A DNA stretch of 64,000 nucleotides, from positions 1,902,001 to 1,966,000 of the forward strand of contig NZ_LT629794.1 in NCBI RefSeq assembly GCF_900106075.1, read 5' to 3'. This document shows positions 18,701-26,565 of the stretch, one piece after another. This stretch comes from Polaribacter sp. Hel1_33_78 (GTDB lineage Bacteria > Bacteroidota > Bacteroidia > Flavobacteriales > Flavobacteriaceae). The notes below the pieces were generated by a model. It was not told where the DNA came from. It did no database searches and worked only from the letters and a program-made list of their open reading frames with translations. Position 1 is the stretch's first letter. Every line of letters begins with the position of its first letter. A program made the position numbers and the translations under genes.

Positions 18701-19200
18701 CAGTAGAAAGTAACATCATATTAAATACGGTTCAAGTAAACCAAAAAATTAAAAGAATCGCCTACCAGATTTACGAGAGCAATAGCAATGAAAAAGAAGT
18801 AGTTATTGCTGGTATTGTGGGAAATGGTTATATTTTTGCTAAAAAACTAGTGGAAATTATTCAAGAAATTTCTACTCTAAAGGCAACTATATGCCAAGTA
18901 AATATTAATAAGAAGAAACCATTAGAACCAGTTTCAACTTCATTAGAAGTTAAAGATTACAAAAACAAATCATTAGTCCTGGTGGATGATGTTTTAAATT
19001 CTGGAACTACATTAATCTATGGCGTAAAGCACTTTTTAGATGTTCCTTTAAAAAGATTTAAAACTGCAGTTTTAGTGAATAGAAATCATAAAAAATATCC
19101 TGTTAAGGCAGATTTTAAAGGAATTTCATTATCAACTTCAATCAAAGAACACATCCAGATTGATTTTTTAGATAAGGAAGCTACAGCCTATTTAATTTAA
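18697..19200 (+). CDS. Phosphoribosyltransferase family protein (PyrR-like)
   Basis: Predicted 167-residue type I phosphoribosyltransferase. The PRPP-binding loop is VLVDDVLNSGTTL (about residues 93-105), and VVIAGIVGNGYIFAKKL supplies the pyrophosphate loop. Size and pattern resemble PyrR/uracil phosphoribosyltransferase relatives, but no RNA-attenuation target was seen near pyrimidine genes in the window, so regulator and enzyme roles cannot be told apart. Coupled to the upstream S4 gene by a 4-base overlap, and overlapping the convergent aroK by 9 bases at the 3' end. Confidence 0.85.
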   Translation: MTVESNIILNTVQVNQKIKRIAYQIYESNSNEKEVVIAGIVGNGYIFAKKLVEIIQEISTLKATICQVNINKKKPLEPVSTSLEVKDYKNKSLVLVDDVLNSGTTLIYGVKHFLDVPLKRFKTAVLVNRNHKKYPVKADFKGISLSTSIKEHIQIDFLDKEATAYLI

Positions 19201-19707
19201 TATTTTCTCTAATTCCGCCGTAATTTCCTTTTTAGATTTATCATCAATTTTAATAGTCATTTTAGCCTGCTCATAAAAAGGACGTCTTTCAAAAATATGT
19301 TTAGCGACAAACTCAGGAATTTTATCATCTCCTAAAAAAGCAATTAGCGGTCTTTTGCTTTTCTTTTTAATTAGTCTTTTAATTATAGTTGGAATACTTC
19401 CTTGTAAATAAACAGAAATTACATCACTTTTATTGATTTCTTCCATGTTATTTCCATAACAAGGTGTCCCTCCACCTAAAGAAAGTATGAAATCATCATT
19501 TATCGACAGAATTTCACTTAAATATTTGCTTTCAATTCGGCGAAAGTAGATTTCACCCTTATTTTTAAAAACATCCTGAATAGACATGTGTTCTTTTTCA
19601 ATAATGTAATCATCTAAATCTATAAACCTCATAGACAACTTCTTAGAAAGTCTTTTTCCAACGCTAGATTTCCCAGAAGCCATATACCCTAATAAAACTA
19701 TTTTCAC
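19192..19707 (-). CDS. aroK: Shikimate kinase
   Basis: Predicted 171-residue kinase that phosphorylates shikimate at the 3-OH in the aromatic amino acid pathway. Walker A is GYMASGKSS (7-15); the shikimate-binding residues are in FIDLDDYI and FRRIESKYL, and SLGGGTPCY is the conserved central loop. Length is standard. The 3' end overlaps the phosphoribosyltransferase gene by 9 bases. It is divergent from the tRNA pair. Confidence 0.95.
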   Translation of the reverse strand: MKIVLLGYMASGKSSVGKRLSKKLSMRFIDLDDYIIEKEHMSIQDVFKNKGEIYFRRIESKYLSEILSINDDFILSLGGGTPCYGNNMEEINKSDVISVYLQGSIPTIIKRLIKKKSKRPLIAFLGDDKIPEFVAKHIFERRPFYEQAKMTIKIDDKSKKEITAELEKILN

Positions 19708-19776
19708 TTTTTTATATTTTAAGCAAATATCTTAAAAATTATTCGATTTTATATTTCAAATTACAATGTTTGATAG

Positions 19777-19784
19777 TATATTTG
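19777..19784 (+). promoter_or_regulatory. -7 promoter box for the tRNA pair
   Basis: TATATTTG, 17 bases before the 5' end of tRNA-Lys. A perfect match to TAnnTTTG. Confidence 0.6.
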
Positions 19785-19801
19785 CACCACTCTTAAATTA
19801 A

Positions 19802-19874
19802 GACCTGGTAGCTCAGTTGGTAGAGCATCTCCCTTTTAAGGAGAGGGTCCTGGGTTCGAGCCCCAGCCCGGTCA
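19802..19874 (+). tRNA. tRNA-Lys (anticodon TTT)
   Basis: Cloverleaf of 73 bases: D stem GCTC/GAGC, anticodon loop CTTTTAA giving TTT, T stem CTGGG/CCCAG with TTCGAGC loop, discriminator A. CCA is not encoded. The acceptor stem GACCTGG/CCCGGTC has one T-C mismatch at pair 5-68; the other six pairs are Watson-Crick. Confidence 0.96.
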
Positions 19875-19880
19875 CAATAA

Positions 19881-19910
19881 AAAGTTAAGCTCATTGCTTA
19901 ACTTTTTTAT
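19881..19910 (+). terminator. Hairpin between the two tRNA genes
   Basis: Ten-base perfect stem AAAGTTAAGC/GCTTAACTTT (19881-19890 with 19896-19905), loop TCATT, then T run. Looks like a terminator or processing signal between tRNA-Lys and tRNA-Leu. Confidence 0.8.
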
Positions 19911-19925
19911 TTTAGTTCTTAAAAA

Positions 19926-20009
19926 GCGCGTATGGCGGAATTGGTAGACGTGCAAGCTTGAGGGGTTTGTGTTCGCAAGAACGTGCTGGTTCGACTCCAG
20001 TTACGCGCA
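19926..20009 (+). tRNA. tRNA-Leu (anticodon GAG)
   Basis: Class II tRNA of 84 bases with a long variable arm. Perfect acceptor stem GCGCGTA/TACGCGC, anticodon stem CAAGC/GTTTG with loop TTGAGGG, giving GAG, and T stem CTGGT..ACTCCAG region. Reads CUU and CUC codons. CCA is not encoded. Confidence 0.95.
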
Positions 20010-20084
20010 CTTTTATAGAATTAAAAATGACTTCTTCACAAAATATTAACCTTTCTATACCGTTTTATTCTTAAATTAGCCATT

Positions 20085-20888
20085 ATGCAAAAGAACCTAT
20101 TTATTCTGTGTTTATTTTTAAGTTTAAGCGCATTTTCGCAAAAAGATTCTATCCAATCTAAAACCTTAAAAGGTCAAATTATACACGCTTTAAGCAAGTA
20201 CCCTTTAAGTGCTGCTCATGTTTTAAATTTGAACACGGTAAAAGGAACCATTACGAATGAAAAAGGTTTTTTTGAACTACCTACAAAAACAAATGACACC
20301 ATTTTAGTTTCTTATTTAGGGTTTTCTTCAATTAAATTAAAAATTACAAATGATTTACTGAAAGGCAATGAGCTAGAAATTGCACTGTATGAAAAGCCTG
20401 AAGAAATTAAAGAAGTTATTATAAAGTCAACCAAGTTAATTGGAGTTTTAGAGATAGACATTAAACAAGTACCAAAAGACAGATTTACCAGAATCCATAT
20501 TAACGGTTTGCCACAAACGTATGAAGTTGGGAATCCGAAAAGTAAAAACTTCTCCTCTCCTATTGCTGCTTTATTTCAACCTATTGATTTCTTATATAAT
20601 CTTTTTGGGAAAAAACCTAAACAGTTAAGAAAGCTTCAAAAGCTAAAAAAAGAAGATAATTTACGTAAAATGTTAGCCGGTAAATTTGATAGAGAAGTTA
20701 TGATGGAATATCTAGATATGGATAGACAAGAATTAACAGACTTACTTGTTGATTGCAGTTACTCAGATTACTTTATTAAAAAAGCGTCTGATTTACAAAT
20801 GATTGAAGCTGTATTAGATTGTTATGAAAATTACAAAGCACTCAAGAAAGGCAAAATAGAACGTAATAAAATTCCGGTAAAAAACTAA
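20085..20888 (+). CDS. Carboxypeptidase-like regulatory domain protein
   Basis: Predicted 267-residue exported protein. A signal peptide (residues 1-19, ending AFSQ) is followed by a CarboxypepD_reg-like beta-sandwich (about 28-100), seen as LKGQIIHALSKYPLSAAHVLN and GTITNEKGFFELPT, the same domain that precedes plugs of TonB receptors. No plug or barrel follows; the rest (110-267) is charged and helical with repeated KLRKLQKLKK and a DREVMMEYLDMDRQEL segment. Probably periplasmic or cell-envelope associated, role unknown. Short repeats of this domain are common in flavobacterial surface proteins. Confidence 0.75.
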   Translation: MQKNLFILCLFLSLSAFSQKDSIQSKTLKGQIIHALSKYPLSAAHVLNLNTVKGTITNEKGFFELPTKTNDTILVSYLGFSSIKLKITNDLLKGNELEIALYEKPEEIKEVIIKSTKLIGVLEIDIKQVPKDRFTRIHINGLPQTYEVGNPKSKNFSSPIAALFQPIDFLYNLFGKKPKQLRKLQKLKKEDNLRKMLAGKFDREVMMEYLDMDRQELTDLLVDCSYSDYFIKKASDLQMIEAVLDCYENYKALKKGKIERNKIPVKN

Positions 20889-21077
20889 TTAAGTCAATTG
20901 TTTGTCGTTGGCATTTATAGAATTTAGGAACCTCTATCCTTTTTAAAGATCTCCTTTTTGTTTATAGCACGGCCGTCCTAACGAATTTTCATTTTACTTT
21001 TATGATATAAAGTTAGAAAGTGCTTGCACTTTGTAGAAATAGTAAAAAATAACTACATATATGAATATAAAACAATA

Positions 21078-21104
21078 AAAAATCCAGCTTTTAACTGGAT
21101 TTTT
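21078..21104. terminator. Bidirectional terminator
   Basis: Ten-base perfect stem AAAAATCCAG/CTGGATTTTT (21078-21087 with 21095-21104), loop CTTTTAA. A run on the left and T run on the right allow use in both directions, between the convergent genes at 20888 and 21128. Confidence 0.88.
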
Positions 21105-21127
21105 ATGTTATCATAAGAAATAATTTT

Positions 21128-21958
21128 TTATTGATTTCCTAATATAATTGGCATTCCAGATTTCCCAGAACCAATAATAATTACTTTACTATTCGGAGAT
21201 TTAGAAAGCTCTAAAGTAGCTTCAATTCCTTTTTCTTGTAAAATTTTATCGGTTAGAGATGCACTTAAAATTTTATTTGCTATCGCTTTACCCTCCGCAT
21301 CAATTTCTTGTCTTTTTGCTTCTTTCTCTGCTTTCGCAATTCTAAACTCGTATTCCAAAGATTCTTGCTCTTGTTTTAACTTAGTTTCAATTGCTGTTCT
21401 AATAGTGGTTGGTAATTTAACATCTTCTACTAGTACTCGTGTAACCAACAAATATTGATTTTTTAAAACTATTTGAATTTCATCTAAAATTTCTTGCTCA
21501 ATTACATCTCTTTTACTCGAATATAATTGTTCTGGTGTATAACGTCCAACAACACTTCTTGCTGCTGCATTAATTGCAGGGTCTAGCAATTCACGCTCAT
21601 AATCTTCTCCTTTCGTTTTAATTAGTAATCCCAAATTTTTAAACTCTGGTTCATACCAAATTGTACCATTTACTTTAACTTCTAACCCATTTACGGAAAG
21701 CACATTCATTTCATCTGAAATAGATTGTTGACGAACTTTTCTTACAATCATTCTATTCCAAGGAGCTACAATATGAAATCCTTCTCCATACGTTCTTTCA
21801 GTATTTATACCACTTCCTAAAGATTCAAAAATAACTCCTCCTTCTCCAGGACCAATAGTTATCGTAGATTTTGAAAATAAAATTATTACTGCTACAATTA
21901 TTACAACAAAAAAGATGCCTCCTTTTGGTAAATTTAATTCCATTTGATTATTTGCCAT
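21128..21958 (-). CDS. Prohibitin/SPFH-domain membrane protein
   Basis: Predicted 276-residue band 7 protein. One N-terminal membrane segment (about 15-32) is followed by the SPFH domain (ITIGPGEGGVIFESLG; EGFHIVAPWN) and a charged helical coiled coil with EQESLEYEFRIAKAEKEAK, then a C-terminal SKSPNSKVIIIGSGKSG. Bacterial prohibitins form ring-like oligomers in the inner membrane and scaffold proteases such as FtsH; no protease partner is adjacent here. A TAAATTTG -7 box lies upstream. Confidence 0.9.
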   Translation of the reverse strand: MANNQMELNLPKGGIFFVVIIVAVIILFSKSTITIGPGEGGVIFESLGSGINTERTYGEGFHIVAPWNRMIVRKVRQQSISDEMNVLSVNGLEVKVNGTIWYEPEFKNLGLLIKTKGEDYERELLDPAINAAARSVVGRYTPEQLYSSKRDVIEQEILDEIQIVLKNQYLLVTRVLVEDVKLPTTIRTAIETKLKQEQESLEYEFRIAKAEKEAKRQEIDAEGKAIANKILSASLTDKILQEKGIEATLELSKSPNSKVIIIGSGKSGMPIILGNQ

Positions 21959-21980
21959 TTTATATGTTTTTAATTATGAT

Positions 21981-21988
21981 CAAATTTA
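21981..21988 (-). promoter_or_regulatory. -7 promoter box for the SPFH gene
   Basis: TAAATTTG on the minus strand, 22 bases before the ATG at 21958. Perfect TAnnTTTG match. Confidence 0.55.
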
Positions 21989-22290
21989 CGATATAAGTTC
22001 TTTAAACACAATCTATATACTAAGAATCTTTAGAAACTTAAATTTATAAAGTGATAGGACTTAAATAAAAATAATCTTTTAAACTTCACCAAATTCATTT
22101 TATAATTCAGTCTTTTTTTTTCAAAAATAGGTTTCTAAAGCATCTTTAAATACACTTTTAAAATATTAGATTCAAAATTTACCAACCATAGACTAATATT
22201 ATCGATTTATTTTATGAATAAAAAAATACAAATAAAGGTTAAACAGACTCGTACTTTTCATATAAAGTTAAAAAAACACGTATGATAAAA
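21989..22290. other. Intergenic stretch with no recognised gene
   Basis: About 300 AT-rich bases between the SPFH gene and the VWA-like gene, which are both on the minus strand. I see no open frame of note, no strong hairpin and no tRNA-like fold. Confidence 0.5.
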
Positions 22291-24315
22291 TTAAATTTTA
22301 CCATGAAATTTTCTAATGAACCATTCCGCTGTAATTAAAGAAATTACAAAAAATAAAATCCATTTCCAATCAATTAAATTTTGTTGTTTAACTGATGATT
22401 TTTGAACTGTATAAAAAGATTTATTTTCTAAAAGTTCATTTTTTAAATCATCAATCTGATTTTTATAAAACAGTTTCCCCCCTGTTTTTGTAGCCAATTG
22501 TTTTAACTTATTTACATTAGCATTTGTAAACTGCTCTTCAATTTGATATTCGGTAATTTTAAAACGCCCATATTTATGAATATCCTGATCTAAAACCTCA
22601 ACTCTATAGGTATATTCTCCGGAAGTTAGGTTCTCTATCTCTAATTGATAAGAATTGTTAATTAATGAAAAAGGAATTTTTATAACTTCTCTTGTTTCTT
22701 TATTTGTTATCAATAATTCTAAAGTTGCTCTTGCATCAAATCGATAGTTTTTATCTGTATAAAATGCTGAAATATTGACCGTTGAATTTGCAGGATAGAT
22801 ATTTTCTGCGGCTACTTCTAAACGATCTCTCTTTTTATTAGATGCCAAAAATTGGACTAAACTTCCTGTAAACTTATCAAATTCTTCAAAAGAATTGGTC
22901 GTTAGAAAACTGGCAGCTCTCCATTTCCAAATTCCTTCTCCAAATAAAACTGCAGATTTTTGATTATTCACATCAAAATTGACCAATAAAGGTTGTTTGG
23001 TTTGAATTCCGTTAATATTTTGGTGCAATAAGATTTGATGCTCTTTAGAAATAGAAACTTCTCCGAATTTATCTTTTAATGGGGGATAATTATTAAAACC
23101 AATATCCTCTTGTAAAAAAGTTAAAAATGAATCATTATAAATTGCACCATAATTTTCTGTTTGATTAATTGCTATCTTTCTAAAACCTAATTGATTTTCA
23201 TTAATAAAATTCCAATCTGTATTTGCACCAGAAATCATGAAAAAATTTCTATTATTTTGTTTTATTTGGGTAAATATAGAATTAAACTTATTGTTTGGTT
23301 GATATAATATAACTAATTCATAATCAATTAATTCATTTTTAAATTTATCAATTAAAAAAAAATCTACAGATCGCTGTTTATTGCGCTCTATTGACTTTTT
23401 TAGAGTGCCAATATCTGGGTGTATAACTGAACTTAAAACAAGAATTTTTGTTTGTTCATCTATAACCTCTACTGAAAAATTCTTAATGTTATTTTTGATG
23501 TTTTTTTCATTTGTGAGTTTTCTAATAGAAGCTGTAAAATATTGCAGACCTTCTTTAGAAGCATTTAAATTTGCCACTATCGTTACTGATTTTTTAGAAG
23601 GTGAAAAACGAACATTTTTTCTAAAAATTGTTTTTCCATCAGTGAAGATTGAAAACTGTGAAGTTATACTTTTATCACCTTCATAATTTAAAATTATTTC
23701 AACAGGAAATTTATTCTTTATATAACTGTATTTGTTAGAATTTAGCTGCGTAATTTTTAAATCAACATACTTAGCAGTATCACCAATAACAATAGGGTAA
23801 ATAGGTTGTTTAGAATTTAGGAATTCATAATCTGATCCTATCGTTTGGTTGCCATCAGTAAGTAAAATAATAGGTGCAATTTTATCTTTATGTAATTCAT
23901 TTACCCCAAGTATTGCTTCTGAAATATTAGTTTGATTTTCCAAAAAACTAAAGCTATCCGTTACTTGTAAAGCAGCACCAAAAGAAAAATTGCTAAGCTC
24001 AAATTTCTTTTTTAAATCAATATTGTCATTTAAATTCTTAATTAAATTTAAGACGTTTTTATTCTCCTGAAAAAAAGACACTGATTTAGAGTTGTCAACT
24101 AAAATTGATACTACTGGTTTTATATTATTTATTTCTTTTATTTCAACTTTTGGGTTGATTAAAAGTAAAATTAACAGAAAAAGACTTACTGTTTTTAAAA
24201 TAAATAAAATTGGGGTTACTTTAATCCTGTTTTTTAATTTGTAATATTGAAAATAAGCCACGGAAAGACTGAATAAAAATCCTAAAGTTATAGATATTAT
24301 GAAAGTGAGTTGCAA
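22291..24315 (-). CDS. Large membrane-anchored VWA-like protein
   Basis: Predicted 674-residue protein. Two N-terminal membrane helices (about 3-23 and 33-53) precede a von Willebrand A-like domain with a complete MIDAS-style motif DNSKS (D74, S76, S78) and LLTDGNQ near 150. A long extracytoplasmic region follows, with beta-sandwich-like segments (ISAFYTDKNYRFDARATLEL) and a final membrane helix WILFFVISLITAEWFI. The layout, helices plus VWA plus C-terminal helix, resembles large BatA/BatB-like proteins of Bacteroidota. No MoxR ATPase or other bat genes are adjacent. Function unknown. Confidence 0.75.
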   Translation of the reverse strand: MQLTFIISITLGFLFSLSVAYFQYYKLKNRIKVTPILFILKTVSLFLLILLLINPKVEIKEINNIKPVVSILVDNSKSVSFFQENKNVLNLIKNLNDNIDLKKKFELSNFSFGAALQVTDSFSFLENQTNISEAILGVNELHKDKIAPIILLTDGNQTIGSDYEFLNSKQPIYPIVIGDTAKYVDLKITQLNSNKYSYIKNKFPVEIILNYEGDKSITSQFSIFTDGKTIFRKNVRFSPSKKSVTIVANLNASKEGLQYFTASIRKLTNEKNIKNNIKNFSVEVIDEQTKILVLSSVIHPDIGTLKKSIERNKQRSVDFFLIDKFKNELIDYELVILYQPNNKFNSIFTQIKQNNRNFFMISGANTDWNFINENQLGFRKIAINQTENYGAIYNDSFLTFLQEDIGFNNYPPLKDKFGEVSISKEHQILLHQNINGIQTKQPLLVNFDVNNQKSAVLFGEGIWKWRAASFLTTNSFEEFDKFTGSLVQFLASNKKRDRLEVAAENIYPANSTVNISAFYTDKNYRFDARATLELLITNKETREVIKIPFSLINNSYQLEIENLTSGEYTYRVEVLDQDIHKYGRFKITEYQIEEQFTNANVNKLKQLATKTGGKLFYKNQIDDLKNELLENKSFYTVQKSSVKQQNLIDWKWILFFVISLITAEWFIRKFHGKI

Positions 24316-24350
24316 TATATTTATTTTAGTGGCAAAATATAAATATCGTA

Positions 24351-24390
24351 TAAAAAAGAGAAACCTGCAACGTTATATGTGGCAGGTTTC
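24351..24390 (-). terminator. Terminator-like hairpin upstream of the VWA gene
   Basis: Nine-base perfect stem GAAACCTGC/GCAGGTTTC (24360-24368 with 24382-24390), loop of 13. On the minus strand it is followed by TCTTTTTTATA. Ends the transcript of the small gene at 24459-24665 and insulates the VWA gene. Confidence 0.75.
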
Positions 24391-24458
24391 TGAATAATTG
24401 AAAATTAAAAAAATTAAGTACTTTTAAGGCATAAAAAGAAGCTTTAAGGTTATCTAAA

Positions 24459-24665
24459 CTATAGCGTTAAATAATGATATTTAGCACCTTCTTTCATGTA
24501 ACTTTTTAAAATCCCCATACTTTTTAAATCATCTAGTATGTTATACAAAATAAGTATTAATGAGATATTTTTTATTTTCTTTAAAATCTGAAAACTTGTC
24601 AAATGATTTTCTTTTAAAGCTTCAATAACAGCTTGATGTGTGGTCGATATTTCTTTTACATTCAT
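24459..24665 (-). CDS. Small winged-helix-like protein
   Basis: Predicted 68-residue protein, not recognised by name. The pattern of helices (TTHQAVIEALKENHLTSFQILKKI) followed by LYNILDDLKSMGILKSY and a beta hairpin KEGAKYHYLTL looks like a winged helix DNA-binding domain of the ArsR/PadR/MarR type, without any sensor part. It has its own terminator downstream and lies 134 bases from fabG. Could be a small regulator; the target is unknown. A chance open frame is possible, but the fold-like pattern, the terminator and the length support a real gene. Confidence 0.6.
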   Translation of the reverse strand: MNVKEISTTHQAVIEALKENHLTSFQILKKIKNISLILILYNILDDLKSMGILKSYMKEGAKYHYLTL

Positions 24666-24799
24666 AATTCAATATTTTTTTCTACCATAAATTTACAGTA
24701 TAAATTTGTTTTGTGGCATTAAAATTAGATACTTGACCATATTTTAAAGATAATTTGAAGCTAACAGTAGATGAACTAAAAAAAACACTAAAGAAGTGA

Positions 24800-25546
24800 T
24801 TATGTAAGCATTCCACCATCAACAGACAAAGTTTGTCCAGTAATATAAGAACTCATATCAGAAGCTAAAAATACGCATGCATTTGCAATATCTTCAGGCT
24901 TTCCTCCTCTTTTTAGTGGAATAGCATCTCTCCAACTTTGTACAGTTGCTTCATCTAATTTTCCTGTCATTTCTGTTTCTATAAATCCAGGCGCTATTAC
25001 ATTACTTCTGACGTTTCTTGAACCTAATTCTAAAGCTACAGATTTTGAAAAACCTACGATACCTGCTTTAGATGCCGCATAATTTGTTTGACCAGCATTT
25101 CCTTTTAAACCAACCACAGAACTCATATTTATAATAGAACCTGATCTTTGCTTCATCATTGGTCTAATCACAGCTTTTGTTAAATTAAAAACTGATTTTA
25201 AATTTACCTCAATTACTTTATCAAAATCTGCTTCAGAAATACGCATTAACAAATTATCTTTTGTAATTCCTGCATTATTTACTAAAATATCTATTGAACC
25301 AAATTCTTTTTGAACTTCTTTGGCCAATTCTTGGGCTGCATCAAAATTTGCTGCATTTGATTGGTATCCTTTCGCAGAAACTCCAAAAGATTTTAATTCT
25401 TCTTCTAAAGCATTTGCAGCATCTACCGAAGAACTATATGTAAAAGCAACATTTGCACCTTGTTTTGCAAATTCAACTGCTATTCCACGTCCAATTCCTC
25501 TAGTTGCACCAGTAATAATTGCTGATTTATTTTCTAGTAATTTCAT
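24800..25546 (-). CDS. fabG: 3-oxoacyl-[acyl-carrier-protein] reductase
   Basis: Predicted 248-residue short-chain dehydrogenase. NADPH site TGATRGIGRG (12-21), NNAGIT (90-95), and the catalytic triad S143, Y156 and K160 in SSVVGLKGNAGQTNYAASK. The NADPH-dependent reduction of 3-oxoacyl-ACP is the second step of each fatty-acid elongation cycle. The sequence pattern fits FabG more than sugar-alcohol dehydrogenases. It has its own promoter box, placed immediately after the sucD terminator. Confidence 0.95.
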   Translation of the reverse strand: MKLLENKSAIITGATRGIGRGIAVEFAKQGANVAFTYSSSVDAANALEEELKSFGVSAKGYQSNAANFDAAQELAKEVQKEFGSIDILVNNAGITKDNLLMRISEADFDKVIEVNLKSVFNLTKAVIRPMMKQRSGSIINMSSVVGLKGNAGQTNYAASKAGIVGFSKSVALELGSRNVRSNVIAPGFIETEMTGKLDEATVQSWRDAIPLKRGGKPEDIANACVFLASDMSSYITGQTLSVDGGMLT

Positions 25547-25567
25547 ATTGTTTATTTAGTTGATGAT

Positions 25568-25575
25568 CAAATATA
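25568..25575 (-). promoter_or_regulatory. -7 promoter box for fabG
   Basis: TATATTTG on the minus strand, 21 bases before the fabG ATG. It touches the T tract of the sucD terminator, so the -33 region would lie inside the terminator hairpin. Confidence 0.6.
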
Positions 25576-25605
25576 AAAAAGAAATTCCCGTTTTCACGGG
25601 AATTT
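25575..25605 (-). terminator. Rho-independent terminator of sucD
   Basis: Ten-base perfect stem AAATTCCCGT/ACGGGAATTT (25582-25591 with 25596-25605), loop of 4, followed on the minus strand by a T run. Confidence 0.9.
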
Positions 25606-25632
25606 ATATCTCATTCTCTTTTTAGAGCTCGT

Positions 25633-26505
25633 TTATTTTAAGACACTTGAAACCATTTCTCCAATTTTTGCTGGAGAACTAACTACATGTATTCCGTTTT
25701 CTGCTAAAATTTTCATTTTTGCTTGCGCAGTATCATCAGCTCCGCCAACAATTGCTCCAGCATGTCCCATTGTTCTTCCTGCGGGTGCAGTTTGACCTGC
25801 AATAAAGCCTACAACTGGTTTTCTATTACCATCAGCTTTAATCCATTGCGCAGCTTCTGCCTCTAAATTTCCACCAATTTCACCAATCATTACAATTGCT
25901 TCTGTTTCATCATCATTCATCAGCAATTCAACAGCTTCTTTTGTAGTCGTTCCAATGATTGGATCTCCTCCAATACCAATTGCAGTAGATATTCCAAAAC
26001 CTTGTTTTACAACTTGATCCGCAGCCTCATAGGTTAATGTGCCTGATTTAGAAACAATACCAACTCTACCTTTTTTAAAGATAAAACCTGGCATAATTCC
26101 AACTTTAGCTTCACTTGGAGTGATTACTCCAGGGCAATTTGGACCAACTAATCTAGTATCTTTATTATCAATATATGCTTTTACTTTTACCATGTCCGCA
26201 GTAGGAATTCCTTCAGTAATACAAATAATTACTTTAATTCCTGCATCTGCAGATTCCATAATTGCATCAGCAGCAAAAGCTGGTGGTACAAAAATAATTG
26301 AAGTATCTGCTCCTACTTTTTCAACAGCCTCTGCAACTGTATTAAAAACTGGCTGATCTAAGTGTTTTTGACCTCCCTTACCTGGTGTTACACCACCAAC
26401 AACATTAGTTCCATAGTCAATCATTTGACCGGCGTGAAAAGTGCCTTCACTACCCGTAAAACCTTGTACAATAATTTTTGAATTTTTATTTACTAAAACA
26501 CTCAT
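25633..26505 (-). CDS. sucD: Succinyl-CoA ligase [ADP-forming] alpha subunit
   Basis: Predicted 290-residue alpha subunit of succinyl-CoA synthetase, the substrate-level phosphorylation step of the TCA cycle. The N-terminal CoA-binding domain starts with [19 protein letters not shown]; the ligase domain carries the phosphohistidine H248 in [19 protein letters not shown] and KSGTLTYEA are standard. The beta subunit gene sucC is not in the window, which is common in Bacteroidota. A TATTTTTG promoter box precedes it. Confidence 0.97.
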   Translation of the reverse strand: MSVLVNKNSKIIVQGFTGSEGTFHAGQMIDYGTNVVGGVTPGKGGQKHLDQPVFNTVAEAVEKVGADTSIIFVPPAFAADAIMESADAGIKVIICITEGIPTADMVKVKAYIDNKDTRLVGPNCPGVITPSEAKVGIMPGFIFKKGRVGIVSKSGTLTYEAADQVVKQGFGISTAIGIGGDPIIGTTTKEAVELLMNDDETEAIVMIGEIGGNLEAEAAQWIKADGNRKPVVGFIAGQTAPAGRTMGHAGAIVGGADDTAQAKMKILAENGIHVVSSPAKIGEMVSSVLK

Positions 26506-26529
26506 GGTTTATTATTTAAATTTGTTCCG

Positions 26530-26537
26530 CAAAAATA
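26530..26537 (-). promoter_or_regulatory. -7 promoter box for sucD
   Basis: TATTTTTG on the minus strand, 24 bases before the sucD ATG. It separates sucD from the lipid A genes upstream. Confidence 0.55.
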
Positions 26538-26565
26538 GTTTATTGATTGTTTCTAAGAAAGAATT

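Noticed and set aside
19881..19910. Hairpin between tRNAs as a possible attachment site
   Set aside because: No integrase, no direct repeat of the tRNA 3' end and no mobile cargo; a terminator explains it.
22000..22290. Possible small RNA or origin in the AT-rich gap before the VWA gene
   Set aside because: No hairpin with T tract, no DnaA-box cluster and no promoter box could be found.
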